A stretch of 64,000 nucleotides of DNA from Pyxidicoccus parkwaysis (GTDB lineage: Bacteria > Myxococcota > Myxococcia > Myxococcales > Myxococcaceae). Shown piece by piece: positions 34,455-42,850 of the stretch; position 1 is the stretch's first letter, and every line of letters starts with the position of its first letter. The stretch covers positions 12,817,001-12,881,000 of the forward strand of contig NZ_CP071090.1 of NCBI RefSeq assembly GCF_017301735.1, written 5' to 3'. Position numbers and translations under genes: made by a program. The notes below the pieces were generated by a model. It was not told the origin of the DNA and did not search any database. It saw nothing but the letters and a program-made list of their open reading frames with translations.

Positions 34455-35342
34455 ATGGGCGGCCGAGTGACCCCCGAGCACCTCCGCCAGATGTCCTTCT
34501 TCCCGCGCGGCATGTCCGCGGCCAACCGGGCCGCGACGGCTGTCGAGCCACGGCCCCAGGAAGCAGCACCCGTGCCCGTGCCGCCGCAGCCCCGTCCGCC
34601 TCCGCCGCGCAACCGCGTGGCGGAGGAAGCGCCGCGCATGCTCAACCTCACGCCCACGCGCGAGGAGCTGTGGTCGCGCGCCGAGTCGCTCGCCTGGCGG
34701 CTGAGCGCGGAGCTGGGCATGCCGGTGCGGCTGTCGGTGACGGACAACCGCTCCACCATGGTGTCCTTCCGCCGGGGCGCCAACGTGCTGCAGCTCCGGC
34801 TGCACCACATGTTCCTGGACGCGCCCGAGCCCGTGGTGCGCGCGGTGGCGGACTACGCCGGCCGGGGCCACCGCACCGCTGGCAGCCTCCTCGACGAGTA
34901 CATCCGCGGGCAGCAGCCGCGCATCCGTCAGGTTCGCCGCGAGTCGGACGCGGACCTCAACCCGCGCGGGCGCTGTTTCGACCTGAAGGCGCTTTACGAC
35001 GCCGTCAACGACGCCCATTTTCAGGGCCTCATCCAGGCCCGCATCGGCTGGGGCCGCATGCCGCCGCGCCGCCGCCGCAAGTCCATCCGCCTGGGCGTCT
35101 ACGACCACCAGACGCGAGAGATTCGCATCCACCCCGCGCTCGACAGGCCCGAGGTGCCGGCCTTCTTCGTGGAGTTCATCGTCTTCCACGAGATGCTCCA
35201 CCAACTCTTCCCGAGCAACGCGCGAGGCGGACGCCGAGTCCACCACCCGCGCGCCTTCCGGGAGCGCGAGCGCACGTACCCGCACTACGCCGCCGCGCTG
35301 CGTTGGGAGCGCGAGAATCTCAGCGTGTTGTTGCGCGGCTGA
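34455..35342 (+). CDS. SprT-like zinc metallopeptidase domain protein
   Basis: About 295 aa. A Pro-rich N-terminus (PVPVPPQPRPPPPRNR) is followed by a SprT-like domain with FHEMLHQLF (His245, Glu246, His249) and RVHHPRAFRERER, which may give the third ligand. NDAHFQGLIQARIGWGRMPPRRRRKSIRLGVYD matches the family strand before the zinc site. The start is uncertain: ATG 34455, GTG 34467 or ATG 34491 are all in frame, and the conserved part begins much later. SprT-type proteins act on DNA-protein crosslinks in eukaryotes; the role here is unknown. Confidence 0.75.
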   Translation: MGGRVTPEHLRQMSFFPRGMSAANRAATAVEPRPQEAAPVPVPPQPRPPPPRNRVAEEAPRMLNLTPTREELWSRAESLAWRLSAELGMPVRLSVTDNRSTMVSFRRGANVLQLRLHHMFLDAPEPVVRAVADYAGRGHRTAGSLLDEYIRGQQPRIRQVRRESDADLNPRGRCFDLKALYDAVNDAHFQGLIQARIGWGRMPPRRRRKSIRLGVYDHQTREIRIHPALDRPEVPAFFVEFIVFHEMLHQLFPSNARGGRRVHHPRAFRERERTYPHYAAALRWERENLSVLLRG

Positions 35343-35412
35343 CGGCTCCAACGCTCTTTCGCTCGCTGGCTCATTTACCGTTTTACCGAGCGAAGCGCCC
35401 CGTGGAGCGTGC

Positions 35413-35441
35413 TTGACGGGTTCGTGAGGTCCACCCATCCT
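35413..35441 (+). promoter_or_regulatory. Candidate promoter of pyruvate kinase, possibly leaderless
   Basis: TTGACG (35413-35418), 17-bp spacer, CATCCT (35436-35441). The -10 ends only 10 bp before the ATG at 35452, so transcription would begin at or next to the start codon. No Shine-Dalgarno sequence precedes that ATG. Confidence 0.4.
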
Positions 35442-35451
35442 CCCGAGCCCT

Positions 35452-36879
35452 ATGAGAAGAGCGAAGATTGTCTGCACCCTCGGTCCCGCCAGTCAGAGTC
35501 AGGAGATGCTCGAAGCGCTCCTGGAGAACGGCATGGATGTGGCCCGCCTCAACTTCTCCCACGGCAGCCACGAGCAGCACGCGGAGAACATCGCCAAGCT
35601 GCGCGCGGCCTCGCTGAAGGTGCGCAAGGCGGTGGGCATCCTCGGTGACTTGCAGGGCCCCAAGATTCGCACCGGCCGCTTCGTGAAGGGCAGCACGGAG
35701 TTGAAGGAGGGCGGCACCTTCCACATCACCACCGACGAGACGGTGCCGGGCACGGACGACATCGTGTCCACCACGTACCCGTTCCTCGCGGCGGACGTGA
35801 ATCCGGGAGACCGCATCCTTCTGGATGACGGCCTGCTGGAATTGAAGGTGCTGGAGACGGACAAGCAGAAGCTCATCAAGACGCAGGTCGTCCACGGCGG
35901 CACGCTGAAGAACAACAAGGGCATCAACCTGCCCGGCGTGGCGGTGCGCGCGGAGGCGCTGACGCCCAAGGACCGCGAGGACCTGGTCTTCGGTCTCAAG
36001 GCGGGCGTGGACTTCATCGCGCTGTCCTTCGTGCGCCAGCCGTCGGACCTGGACACCGCGCGCCAGGCGATGGCCGAGGTGGGCCGCACGGTGCCCATCA
36101 TCTCCAAGCTGGAGAAGCCGGAGGCGATTGCGCGCCTCGACGCCATCCTCGACAAGACGGACGGTGTGATGGTGGCGCGCGGAGACCTCGGCGTGGAGAT
36201 TCCTCCCGAGGAGGTGCCGGCCGTCCAGAAGGACATCATCCGGCGCTCCAACCTGCGTGGCCTGCCCGTGATTGTGGCGACGCAGATGCTGAACTCGATG
36301 ATTGACAACCCGCGCCCCACGCGCGCCGAGGCGAGCGACGTGGCCAACGCCGTGTTCGACGGCGCGGACGCGGTGATGCTCTCGGGCGAGACGGCGAGCG
36401 GCAAGTTCCCGATTGAGTCCGTGCAGATGATGGAGCGCATCATCCTCGCGGCGGAGTCCTCCGCGCGGGTGCAGCCCCAGCAGCGCTACATCGAGGCGCC
36501 GCTGGGACTGCCGCAGCACTTCCCGGACGTGATTGCGCGCGTGGCGTGCGAGGCGGCGCGGGCGAGCGGCGCGACGCTGATTGCGGCCTTCACGCTGTCG
36601 GGTGTGACGGCGCGGCTGCTGGCGCACTACCGGCCGCCGGTGCCGATTGTGGCCTTCAGCCCGAACCAGGAAGTGCGCCGCCGGCTGGCGCTGCTGTGGG
36701 GCGTGGTGCCGCGCGTGCTCGAGCCCATCCAGGAGACGGAGGCCATGGTGCGGCGCGTGGAGGAGGAGCTCCTCGCGCGAGGCCTCGGCCGCAAGGGCGA
36801 CCGCATCGTCATCGTCTTCGGCGCGCCCGTGGGGCAGCCGGGCAAAATCAACAGCCTCCGCCTGCACACCATCGGCTGA
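35452..36879 (+). CDS. pyk: Pyruvate kinase
   Basis: 475 aa, normal length. MRRAKIVCTLGPASQSQEMLEALLENGMDVARLNFSHG is the N-terminal signature. GDLQGPKIRTG, ISKLEKPEAIARLDAILDKTDGVMVARGDLGVEI (catalytic Lys and Mg-binding Glu/Asp) and TQMLNSMI..PRPTRAEASDVANAVFDGADAVMLSGETASGKFP follow. It converts PEP and ADP to pyruvate and ATP in glycolysis. A strong hairpin follows the stop. No Shine-Dalgarno sequence is visible. Confidence 0.97.
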   Translation: MRRAKIVCTLGPASQSQEMLEALLENGMDVARLNFSHGSHEQHAENIAKLRAASLKVRKAVGILGDLQGPKIRTGRFVKGSTELKEGGTFHITTDETVPGTDDIVSTTYPFLAADVNPGDRILLDDGLLELKVLETDKQKLIKTQVVHGGTLKNNKGINLPGVAVRAEALTPKDREDLVFGLKAGVDFIALSFVRQPSDLDTARQAMAEVGRTVPIISKLEKPEAIARLDAILDKTDGVMVARGDLGVEIPPEEVPAVQKDIIRRSNLRGLPVIVATQMLNSMIDNPRPTRAEASDVANAVFDGADAVMLSGETASGKFPIESVQMMERIILAAESSARVQPQQRYIEAPLGLPQHFPDVIARVACEAARASGATLIAAFTLSGVTARLLAHYRPPVPIVAFSPNQEVRRRLALLWGVVPRVLEPIQETEAMVRRVEEELLARGLGRKGDRIVIVFGAPVGQPGKINSLRLHTIG

Positions 36880-36901
36880 GCGCTGACGTCATGAAGCGGA
36901 A

Positions 36902-36932
36902 AAGGGGCTCTCGGAGGTACCGAGGGCCCCTT
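36902..36932. terminator. Bidirectional intrinsic terminator between pyk and the HD-GYP gene
   Basis: AAGGGGCTCTCGG (36902-36914) pairs with CCGAGGGCCCCTT (36920-36932), 13 bp with one T-G, loop AGGTA. It is followed by CTTCGTT on the plus strand and TTTTCC on the minus strand, and lies between convergent genes. Confidence 0.85.
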
Positions 36933-36975
36933 CTTCGTTGCGGAGGACTCATTCCTCCGCCTCACCTGCGCGCGT

Positions 36976-38487
36976 TCAGGCCTTCTTCTCGTGCAGCGCG
37001 CGGCGCGGAATCTCCGCCTCCACGAACACAGTGAAGAGGTCCTTGTCGAGCTGCCCCGAGTCCGCCTCACGCTTGAGGATGTCGAGCGCGAGCGTGTGCG
37101 GCACGGCCTTCTTGTAGGGCCGGTCACTGGCGGTGAGCGCGTCGTAGATGTCCGAGATGGACATCATCCGCGACTGGACGGGGATGGCCTTCTCCGCGCG
37201 CGGGTAGCCCGTGCCGTCCAGCTTCTCGTGGTGGGCGTAGGCGATTTCCGGCACCCGGCGCAGCGTGCGCGTCCACGGAATCTGGGTGAGGAACCGGTAC
37301 GTGTGCTCGACGTGGCTCTCGATTTCGCGGCGCTCCTCGGCGGACAGCGTGCCGCGGGTGATGGAGAGCGACTGGATTTCGCGAGGCAGCAGCAGCGCCT
37401 GGGCCTTCCCGTCGGCGTCGTCGAAGCGGAGCTTGCCCAGCTCGTGCAGCCGCTCGAAGCCACCCTGCGCGAGCACGGTGGGCCGGTTGCAGGTGAGGAT
37501 GAAGTCGAACACCTCGTCGAGCTGCTTCACCTCGTTCGTGAGCCGCTCCTGCTCCTCGGCCTCGATTTCCGCGAGGTGCTTGTCGCCCCGCACCTTCACC
37601 GCCTCCAGCCGGCGGCGGTAGCTCTGGAGCTGCAAGTCCTTGCGAGCGAGCTGGAAGCGGGCGCGCAGTCCCTCCAGCTCATGCGGGTACAGCTTCTCCG
37701 CCTTGACGAGCACCGGCTCGCGCACGCCCACCTTGCCGAAGTCGTGCAGCAGCGACGCGTAGCGCAGCTCCTGCAGCTCCACGGGGGAGAAGCGCAGGTT
37801 GGCATGAGGCCCGGTGGAGAGATGCTCGAGCGCCTGGGCCAGCGTCACCGTGAGGTCGGCCACGCGGCCGGAGTGGCCGGCGGTGGTCGGGTCTCGCGCT
37901 TCGATGGCGACGACGGACGCGGAGACGAAGCCCTCGAAGAGGCGGTTGATTTCCTCGTGGAGGAGGGCGTTCTCGATTGCGCCGGCGGCCTGCGCGCCCA
38001 GGGCGAGGAGCAATTCCTCGTCCTCGGCGTTGAAGCTGCCGCCGTCGAGCTTGTTGAGGGCCTGGATGACGCCGGTGACTTCCCCGTTCGCGTCGCGCAT
38101 GGGGACGCAGAGGATGGTCTTCGTCTGGTAGCCGCTGGAGACGTCGAACGAGCGGTTGAAGCGCGGGTCCGAGTAGGCGTCGGGGATGTTGATGACGGCG
38201 CCCGTCTGGGCGACCTGGCCGGAGATGCCGCTGCCCACCGGGAGGCGGATTTCGCTCTTGGAGCCCTGGGCCACCTTGCTCCACAGCTCGTTGCGCTCGC
38301 GGTCCAGGATGAAGAGCGAGCAGCGGTCTGCCTCCACCACCTTGGTGGCCTCGAAGAGGATGAGCGGGAGGAGCAAATCGAGGTCGCGCTCGGCGCTCAT
38401 CGCCTTGGCGACATCCAGGATGGAGGTGAGCTTCGCCAGGCGGCGGCTCAAGTCAGGGGGCTGTGGCTGGGCGGGCTGGGAATGCAC
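36976..38487 (-). CDS. GAF plus HD-GYP domain protein (cyclic-di-GMP phosphodiesterase type)
   Basis: 503 aa. Residues about 20-180 are a GAF domain (LLLPLILFEATKVVEADRCSLFILDRERNELWSKVA, GSGISGQVAQTGAVINIPDAY). From about 195 an HD-GYP domain follows: LLHDFGKVGV (His248, Asp249), HHEKLDGTGYP near 419-429 (HHExxDGxGYP) and SISDIYDALTASDRPYKK. It probably degrades cyclic di-GMP. An unusual helical insertion of about 120 residues (RARFQLARKDLQLQSYRRRLEAVKVRGDKH and beyond) separates the HD and GYP parts. Start Met at 38487. Confidence 0.9.
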   Translation of the reverse strand: MHSQPAQPQPPDLSRRLAKLTSILDVAKAMSAERDLDLLLPLILFEATKVVEADRCSLFILDRERNELWSKVAQGSKSEIRLPVGSGISGQVAQTGAVINIPDAYSDPRFNRSFDVSSGYQTKTILCVPMRDANGEVTGVIQALNKLDGGSFNAEDEELLLALGAQAAGAIENALLHEEINRLFEGFVSASVVAIEARDPTTAGHSGRVADLTVTLAQALEHLSTGPHANLRFSPVELQELRYASLLHDFGKVGVREPVLVKAEKLYPHELEGLRARFQLARKDLQLQSYRRRLEAVKVRGDKHLAEIEAEEQERLTNEVKQLDEVFDFILTCNRPTVLAQGGFERLHELGKLRFDDADGKAQALLLPREIQSLSITRGTLSAEERREIESHVEHTYRFLTQIPWTRTLRRVPEIAYAHHEKLDGTGYPRAEKAIPVQSRMMSISDIYDALTASDRPYKKAVPHTLALDILKREADSGQLDKDLFTVFVEAEIPRRALHEKKA

Positions 38488-38647
38488 CGGGGGCGGCTCC
38501 GGGTGAAGCGGCCAGCGGCCGCGAGGGCTTCAGGGTTGTAGCACGGGCGACAGGGCGGCCGCCTGTGGGGGCCCACCTGTCTGGTCTCCTGCTTCACGGT
38601 GGATGCCCTCGGGTACGTTCCACGCGCCGGGAGTGCGCGGAGCGGGT

Positions 38648-39316
38648 ATGAAGCGCCGCATGAACCGCCGCCCCGTTCGCATCGCTCCCTCTGTGCTGTC
38701 CGCTGATTTCGGCCGTCTCGCCGAGCAGGTCCGTGCCGTGGAGGCCGCTGGAGCGGACCTCATTCACGTGGATGTCATGGATGGCCGGTTCGTCCCGAAC
38801 ATCACACTTGGCCCGGTAGTGGTGGAGGCCATCAAGAAGGCGGCGACGAAGCCGTTGGATTTGCACCTGATGATTGTGGAGCCGGAGAAGTACGTGGATG
38901 CGTTCGCGAAGGCGGGGGCGGACATCCTGACGGTGCACGCGGAGGTGAGCCCGCACCTGCACCGCACGCTTCAGCACATCCGCGCCGCGGGGGCGAAGCC
39001 GTCGGTGGTGCTCAACCCGAGCACGCCGCTGTCGGCGATTGAAGAGGTGCTGGGCGAGGTGGAGATGGTGCTGCTGATGAGCGTGAATCCGGGCTTCGGC
39101 GGTCAGAGCTTCATCGAGTCCACGGTGGACAAGGTGCGCCGGCTGCGCGCCATGTTCGACGAGCGCGGGCTGGACACGGACATCGAGGTGGACGGCGGCA
39201 TCAACGCCGAGACGGCGAAGCAGGTGGTGGCCGCGGGCGCCACGGTGCTGGTGGCGGGCAGCTACGTCTTCGGGGCGAAGGACTACGCGCAGGCCATCCG
39301 CTCGCTGCGGCCGTGA
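38648..39316 (+). CDS. rpe: Ribulose-phosphate 3-epimerase
   Basis: 222 aa TIM barrel. RIAPSVLSADFGRLAEQV, HVDVMDGRFVPNITLG, DLHLMI, HAE, VLLMSVNPGFGGQSFI and DIEVDGGINAETA are the family motifs, including the metal-binding His and Asp residues. It interconverts ribulose-5-P and xylulose-5-P in the pentose phosphate pathway. ATG 38648 follows GGAGCGGG; ATG 38660 is also possible. It ends 6 bp from the convergent response regulator. Confidence 0.96.
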   Translation: MKRRMNRRPVRIAPSVLSADFGRLAEQVRAVEAAGADLIHVDVMDGRFVPNITLGPVVVEAIKKAATKPLDLHLMIVEPEKYVDAFAKAGADILTVHAEVSPHLHRTLQHIRAAGAKPSVVLNPSTPLSAIEEVLGEVEMVLLMSVNPGFGGQSFIESTVDKVRRLRAMFDERGLDTDIEVDGGINAETAKQVVAAGATVLVAGSYVFGAKDYAQAIRSLRP

Positions 39317-39322
39317 AAGCGG

Positions 39323-39706
39323 CTACGCGCGGGTGCGGGCCACGGTGGTGGCGAGGCGGGCGACGCGGGTCATGAAGGTGGGGTCGAAGGGCTTCACCTC
39401 GTAGTCGTCGGCGCCGAGCTCGAAGCAGACGTGGCGGGTGAACTGGTCCTCGACGCCGCTGAGGATGATGACCTTGCAGTCGCGGGTGGCGGGGTCCTGC
39501 TTGAGCTTGGCGAGCAGGTCGCGTCCGTCCTGGTGCTGATTGATGTCGAGGATGATGACGGCGGGGCGGTGCTGCCGGGCCAGGTCCAGGACGCGCTCCG
39601 AGGTGGTGTCCGAGATGCACGTGAGCCCAGAGCGCTTCGCCTCGCGAGCGAGGGCGGAGACGATGAGGGGCTCGTCATCGGAGATGAGGACAACGGGGGG
39701 CGTCAT
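39323..39706 (-). CDS. Stand-alone response regulator receiver protein
   Basis: 127 aa, receiver domain only. Acidic pair Asp10-Asp11 in LISDDEP, phosphoacceptor Asp54 in VIILDINQ, and the conserved Lys in YEVKPFDP. The Thr/Ser switch position is in VIILSGVED. No output domain, so it must signal by protein contact. ATG 39706 gives the standard start; a TTG at 39724 would add six residues. No histidine kinase lies next to it. Confidence 0.92.
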   Translation of the reverse strand: MTPPVVLISDDEPLIVSALAREAKRSGLTCISDTTSERVLDLARQHRPAVIILDINQHQDGRDLLAKLKQDPATRDCKVIILSGVEDQFTRHVCFELGADDYEVKPFDPTFMTRVARLATTVARTRA

Positions 39707-39889
39707 GGCGTCTTGTTGCTGCAATTCTACGTGACCTTTTCAACGGTGCAGGAGGGGGCTGCAAACCGGGAGTACCGGAATGTCAGGAAGTTGGGAAGGG
39801 GCAGGTGGGGTCAGTGTGGACTGCGGGGCAGGGAGGGCCGGGGTGCAAGGGGGCGGGAAGGGGGAGGAAGAAAAGGTGATCCGAGGACG

Positions 39890-39918
39890 TTGACTCAGCC
39901 GGGCGGCTCGGGTACTAC
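39890..39918 (+). promoter_or_regulatory. Promoter of tRNA-Pro
   Basis: TTGACT (39890-39895), 17-bp spacer, TACTAC (39913-39918), about 50 bp before the mature tRNA. Confidence 0.6.
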
Positions 39919-39968
39919 CGCCGCACTTCGCCGGTCCCGAGAGGCAACCCACCGGCGGACGGACATAT

Positions 39969-40045
39969 CGGGGAGTGGCTCAGCCTGGTAGAGCACTTGG
40001 TTCGGGACCAAGGGGTCGCAGGTTCAAATCCTGTCTCCCCGACCA
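39969..40045 (+). tRNA. tRNA-Pro, anticodon CGG
   Basis: A full cloverleaf can be drawn: acceptor CGGGGAG/CTCCCCG, D arm GCTC..GAGC, anticodon stem CTTGG/CCAAG with loop TTCGGGA (anticodon CGG), T arm GCAGG-TTCAAAT-CCTGT, and encoded ACCA. Its 3' half from the anticodon stem onward is the attachment site of the element that follows. Confidence 0.97.
39996..40045 (+). repeat. attL: 50-bp repeat, left end of the integrated element
   Basis: Bases 39996-40045 (tRNA anticodon arm to CCA end) are identical over 50 bp to 51129-51178. Flanking bases differ on both sides. This is the standard result of tyrosine-integrase insertion into a tRNA 3' end. Confidence 0.95.
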
Positions 40046-40049
40046 TTCA

Positions 40050-40098
40050 AAGGGCGCGGAATCCTTGGAGAAATCCTCGGGTCCGCGCCCTTCGTTTT
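40050..40098 (+). terminator. Terminator supplied to tRNA-Pro by the element
   Basis: AAGGGCGCGGA (40050-40060) pairs perfectly with TCCGCGCCCTT (40082-40092), then CGTTTTTC. It replaces the native tRNA terminator, which now lies beyond attR at 51190-51228. Confidence 0.85.
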
Positions 40099-40112
40099 TC
40101 TGGGACCAAGAG

Positions 40113-40134
40113 GCCAGCAGCAAACTAGCAGCAA
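40113..40134 (+). repeat. 22-bp direct repeat, left copy (candidate integrase arm site)
   Basis: Identical to 50995-51016. Internally it contains AGCAGCAA twice, separated by ACT. It lies 68 bp inside attL. Confidence 0.75.
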
Positions 40135-40446
40135 GCGAAGGGTTCTCGTCTCCGGCGGTGTACCCTCTAGCTTCCCGAGCGCTTGGTGGGCAGCTTGCGA
40201 CGCTTCTCTCTCTTCGGCCATGAACTGATCCAAGGAAAAAGCGAGAAAGATCGGCGGTCCGCGCCGCGTTCAAGTCCCCGCCTGCGTCGCAGGTAGGTCT
40301 TAAGGGGCGATCGTAAGCATCAGGCTGCATCCGCTCTTTCGGATTTCTCTAAACCGGCGGGTTCTGCTCGGTAAACTACATGCTCCCGCCATTGGTCCAC
40401 CTCCCGGTCCGCATCAGCGGTACCATCCTAGCCTCAGTAGGTGCTC
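40135..40446. other. Leader region of the deaminase gene, no ORF seen; possible regulatory RNA
   Basis: 312 bp without a credible coding frame. It includes a short inverted repeat CCTGCGTCGCAGG at 40281-40293. In Vibrio the related AvcD gene is preceded by a regulatory RNA (AvcI) that inhibits the enzyme, so a noncoding RNA here is possible, but I cannot identify one by sequence. Confidence 0.35.
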
Positions 40447-42141
40447 ATGGCCGCGGCTCAGCCAATTCCCCTCATCGTCAACAAGCGCCTGGGCACTGGC
40501 GCGCGTGACATCGTCAAGCAGCACCAAGCGTACGAACTCTTCTTTGCTGTCGTGGGTCACGTCGGCTCAGGTACGACCACGATTGCCGAGAAGCTGAAGA
40601 CGCTTCTTGAGAACCCGACGGCCATTGGGGGGCCTTACCAAGTTTGCATCCTCAAGGCGCGAGACGTGATTGAGGAATGGGTGAAGGAGGTTGGGCACCC
40701 CCCCTCTACTGCCGACAGAGGCACCTTCCAGTACGCGAAGTACCTCCAGGACTGCGGTGACGCGATGCGGGAGGGTGAGCATGCTGCAGTTGCCCGCCGC
40801 TTGGTGAGGCGAATCCGCCGCGCCCGGGCCACGATGCAGGGGATTGAGCAGCCAGCCGCGAATCAACCTGTTGAGCCTGATGGCAAGCCGCGCGCCTACA
40901 TCATCGATGCACTCCGCCACCCGGCGGAGGTGCATCTGCTGCGCTCCCTCTATCAGAACGCATTCGCACTCATCGGCGTGGTCTGCCAAGACGACGTGCG
41001 TCGCGGGCGGCTCGTAGAGAAGTTCCCGCGTAATGCTGGCCAGGCCGATGTCGAGGACTTTATGTCCCGCGACGCGAAGGACCCGGACAAGAAGCACGGG
41101 CAGCGGGTCACAGACGCCTTCCACCTCGCCGACTTTTTCATCGACAACAGCGAGAGGCGGTACCTTGAACTGGAGCGCGGCGAGACGGACCCGCAGGAGA
41201 ACCCTGATTGGAACGTCCCTGATGACCTCCAGCGACTCGTTCGCATCGTCACCCATGCGAAGGTGGAGCGCCCGACGACTGCCGAGTACGCGATGTACGC
41301 CGCGCATGGCGCCAAGATGCGGAGCGCGTGCCTGTCACGTCAGGTGGGTGCAGCCCTGGTTGATGAGCGTGGGAATATTGCCGCAACTGGAGCCAACGAG
41401 GTGCCCAGGGCAGGCGGTGGCGTCTACGGCCAGGGCTTTGAAGTTGTAGAGCCCAGCGCGGAGCACAGGTGCGCGTTCCGCAAGAACGTCTATTGCAGCA
41501 ACACCAAGGAGCAGGACGCGATCATCGACAAGCTCCTCAAGTTGCCGACTCTGGAAAAGCTCCTCAAGTTGCCGACTCTGGAAAAGCTCCTCAAGTTGCC
41601 GACTTCGGAGAAGTCTCCTTCCGCCGACGAGGTGCGGCAGGCACTGAAGAACGAACTCCGGCGCTCCCCCATCGGCGGGCTTCTCGAATTCAGCCGGGCG
41701 GTTCACGCTGAAATGGACGCCTTGTTGAGTGCAGCGCGGCAAGGCATCACCCCACAGGGGGGACGGCTGTTCGTCACGACGTATCCTTGCCATTACTGCG
41801 CGCGTCACATCGTGGCCTCCGGCGTGACGGAGGTCCAATACATTGAGCCTTACCCCAAGAGCCGCGCCTTGGACCTGCACGGGGACTCCATCACTCATAC
41901 TGTCAAGGGCTGGACGCCCCCTCCGGGGACAGGCAAGAGGGTCTTGTTCCGTCACTTCACGGGAGTCGCGCCGCGCATGTTTGAGCGCGCCTTCCAGAAG
42001 GATCGGGAACTCAAGTCAGAGGCGGATGGCAGGTTCCAAATGGGTGAGCCCGATTGGGGCTCGGCATGGGGTGTGAGCAAGGTGAGCTACGCGGACCTGG
42101 AACAACAACTCGATGTCGAGTCAGGGGAGAGCCGTGGCTAA
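40447..42141 (+). CDS. AvcD/DcdV-type antiphage deoxycytidylate deaminase with P-loop domain
   Basis: 564 aa fusion. The N-terminal third is a P-loop nucleotide-kinase-like domain with GHVGSGTTT (37-45), where the usual Lys of GKT/S is replaced, and IIDALRHPAEVHLLRSLYQNAFALIGVVC. The C-terminal part is a zinc deaminase of the dCMP/dCTP type: AMYAAHGAKMRSACLSRQVGAALVDERGNIAATGANEVP, the catalytic HAE at 420-422 (AVHAEMDALL) and zinc ligands Cys448/Cys451 in PCHYC. This two-domain layout is that of AvcD/DcdV, which deplete deoxycytidine nucleotides during phage infection. A 9-residue repeat (LLKLPTLEK, three times, 362-388) is inserted before the catalytic strand. ATG 40447 or GTG 40441 may start it. 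It overlaps the next gene by 8 bp. Confidence 0.88.
   Translation: MAAAQPIPLIVNKRLGTGARDIVKQHQAYELFFAVVGHVGSGTTTIAEKLKTLLENPTAIGGPYQVCILKARDVIEEWVKEVGHPPSTADRGTFQYAKYLQDCGDAMREGEHAAVARRLVRRIRRARATMQGIEQPAANQPVEPDGKPRAYIIDALRHPAEVHLLRSLYQNAFALIGVVCQDDVRRGRLVEKFPRNAGQADVEDFMSRDAKDPDKKHGQRVTDAFHLADFFIDNSERRYLELERGETDPQENPDWNVPDDLQRLVRIVTHAKVERPTTAEYAMYAAHGAKMRSACLSRQVGAALVDERGNIAATGANEVPRAGGGVYGQGFEVVEPSAEHRCAFRKNVYCSNTKEQDAIIDKLLKLPTLEKLLKLPTLEKLLKLPTSEKSPSADEVRQALKNELRRSPIGGLLEFSRAVHAEMDALLSAARQGITPQGGRLFVTTYPCHYCARHIVASGVTEVQYIEPYPKSRALDLHGDSITHTVKGWTPPPGTGKRVLFRHFTGVAPRMFERAFQKDRELKSEADGRFQMGEPDWGSAWGVSKVSYADLEQQLDVESGESRG
41530..41610 (+). repeat. In-frame 27-bp minisatellite, three copies, in the deaminase gene
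   Basis: Units at 41530, 41557 and 41584. The first two are identical and the third differs in its last bases. Each encodes KLLKLPTLE. Being a multiple of three, copy-number change would keep the frame and alter loop length. Confidence 0.9.
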
Positions 42142-42718
42142 GGAGCGTCTCTCCTCTCATCTCAAGCTCGTCGTCCTTGCAGAAGGGAGCAAGAAGCAGG
42201 AGCCGGCCAAGTCGCCGAGGTCCGCGCCTGCACAGTTGCCTCTGCTCTATATTCCTGACCCGCGGCTCTTGGGGCTCGTGGACATGGCGGGCATGGTTGC
42301 CGATCCGTTCGTCGCATTGCTCCATCAGGTCAGGCCTCAATGGATCATGGACTTGCGCGCAGTGCCGCTCTTCGATCTGGGCGGAACAAACCGGCGCTGG
42401 TTTTTCGATTTGTTCGAGCAGCTCGGAACCAAGTATCGAGACGTGTCCGGGCGACTGGGGATCACCTCAACCAACGACGCGAGTCTAGCCTCCGGGCACG
42501 CCGCTCACGCAATCAGCAGCTTGCTGCGTTCTGAAGGCGGCGTGAGCGCTCCAGGTCCCCTGCTCGTTCTTCTTGACGGGCCGGAGAGTGTGACCATTGC
42601 ATCCCGCGTTCTCCCGCAGGCGCTACAGCCCATGCCCAAGGGCGGATGGGAACTGCATTGTTTGAACGTCCAGGCGCTTGCTGATGCATCAGATGGGAGC
42701 TTCATTCGCACGCCCTGA
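42134..42718 (+). CDS. Unrecognised protein coupled to the AvcD-like deaminase
   Basis: 194 aa. GTG 42134 has GGGGAGA just upstream and overlaps the deaminase stop (GTGGCTAA), so the two are translationally coupled. ATG 42113 would give seven more residues. The sequence is soluble: LLYIPDPRLLGLVDMAGMVADPFVALLHQVRPQWIMDLR, then FDLFEQLGTKYRDVSGRLGITST and GPLLVLLDGPESVTIASRVLPQAL. The order of strands and the TKYRDVSGRLG motif faintly recall DUF488 proteins, but I do not claim it. Coupling suggests an accessory or regulatory subunit of the deaminase defence module. Confidence 0.75.
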   Translation: MAKERLSSHLKLVVLAEGSKKQEPAKSPRSAPAQLPLLYIPDPRLLGLVDMAGMVADPFVALLHQVRPQWIMDLRAVPLFDLGGTNRRWFFDLFEQLGTKYRDVSGRLGITSTNDASLASGHAAHAISSLLRSEGGVSAPGPLLVLLDGPESVTIASRVLPQALQPMPKGGWELHCLNVQALADASDGSFIRTP

Positions 42719-42850
42719 ACATCCCTCGACTCGGTGGCTCTCTTGCAGTTTGTGTGAATCCAGGGGGCATGCGAACGGCTGAGTGAGGATCTCCCGCTCG
42801 CTGCCCATGAACCAAACGAAGTGCGGGAGGGCCACAAAACCGAGGCAGGC

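Noticed and set aside
39980..40330. Minus-strand frame containing GRQDLNLRPLGPEPSALPG, and a similar one near 51083-51180
   Set aside because: This peptide is the antisense translation of the tRNA-Pro 3' half and of its attR copy. It is a well-known false ORF.
42770..42835. CTCCCGC/GCGGGAG pair between the deaminase operon and the integrase as a terminator
   Set aside because: The loop is long (about 30 nt) and no T run follows.
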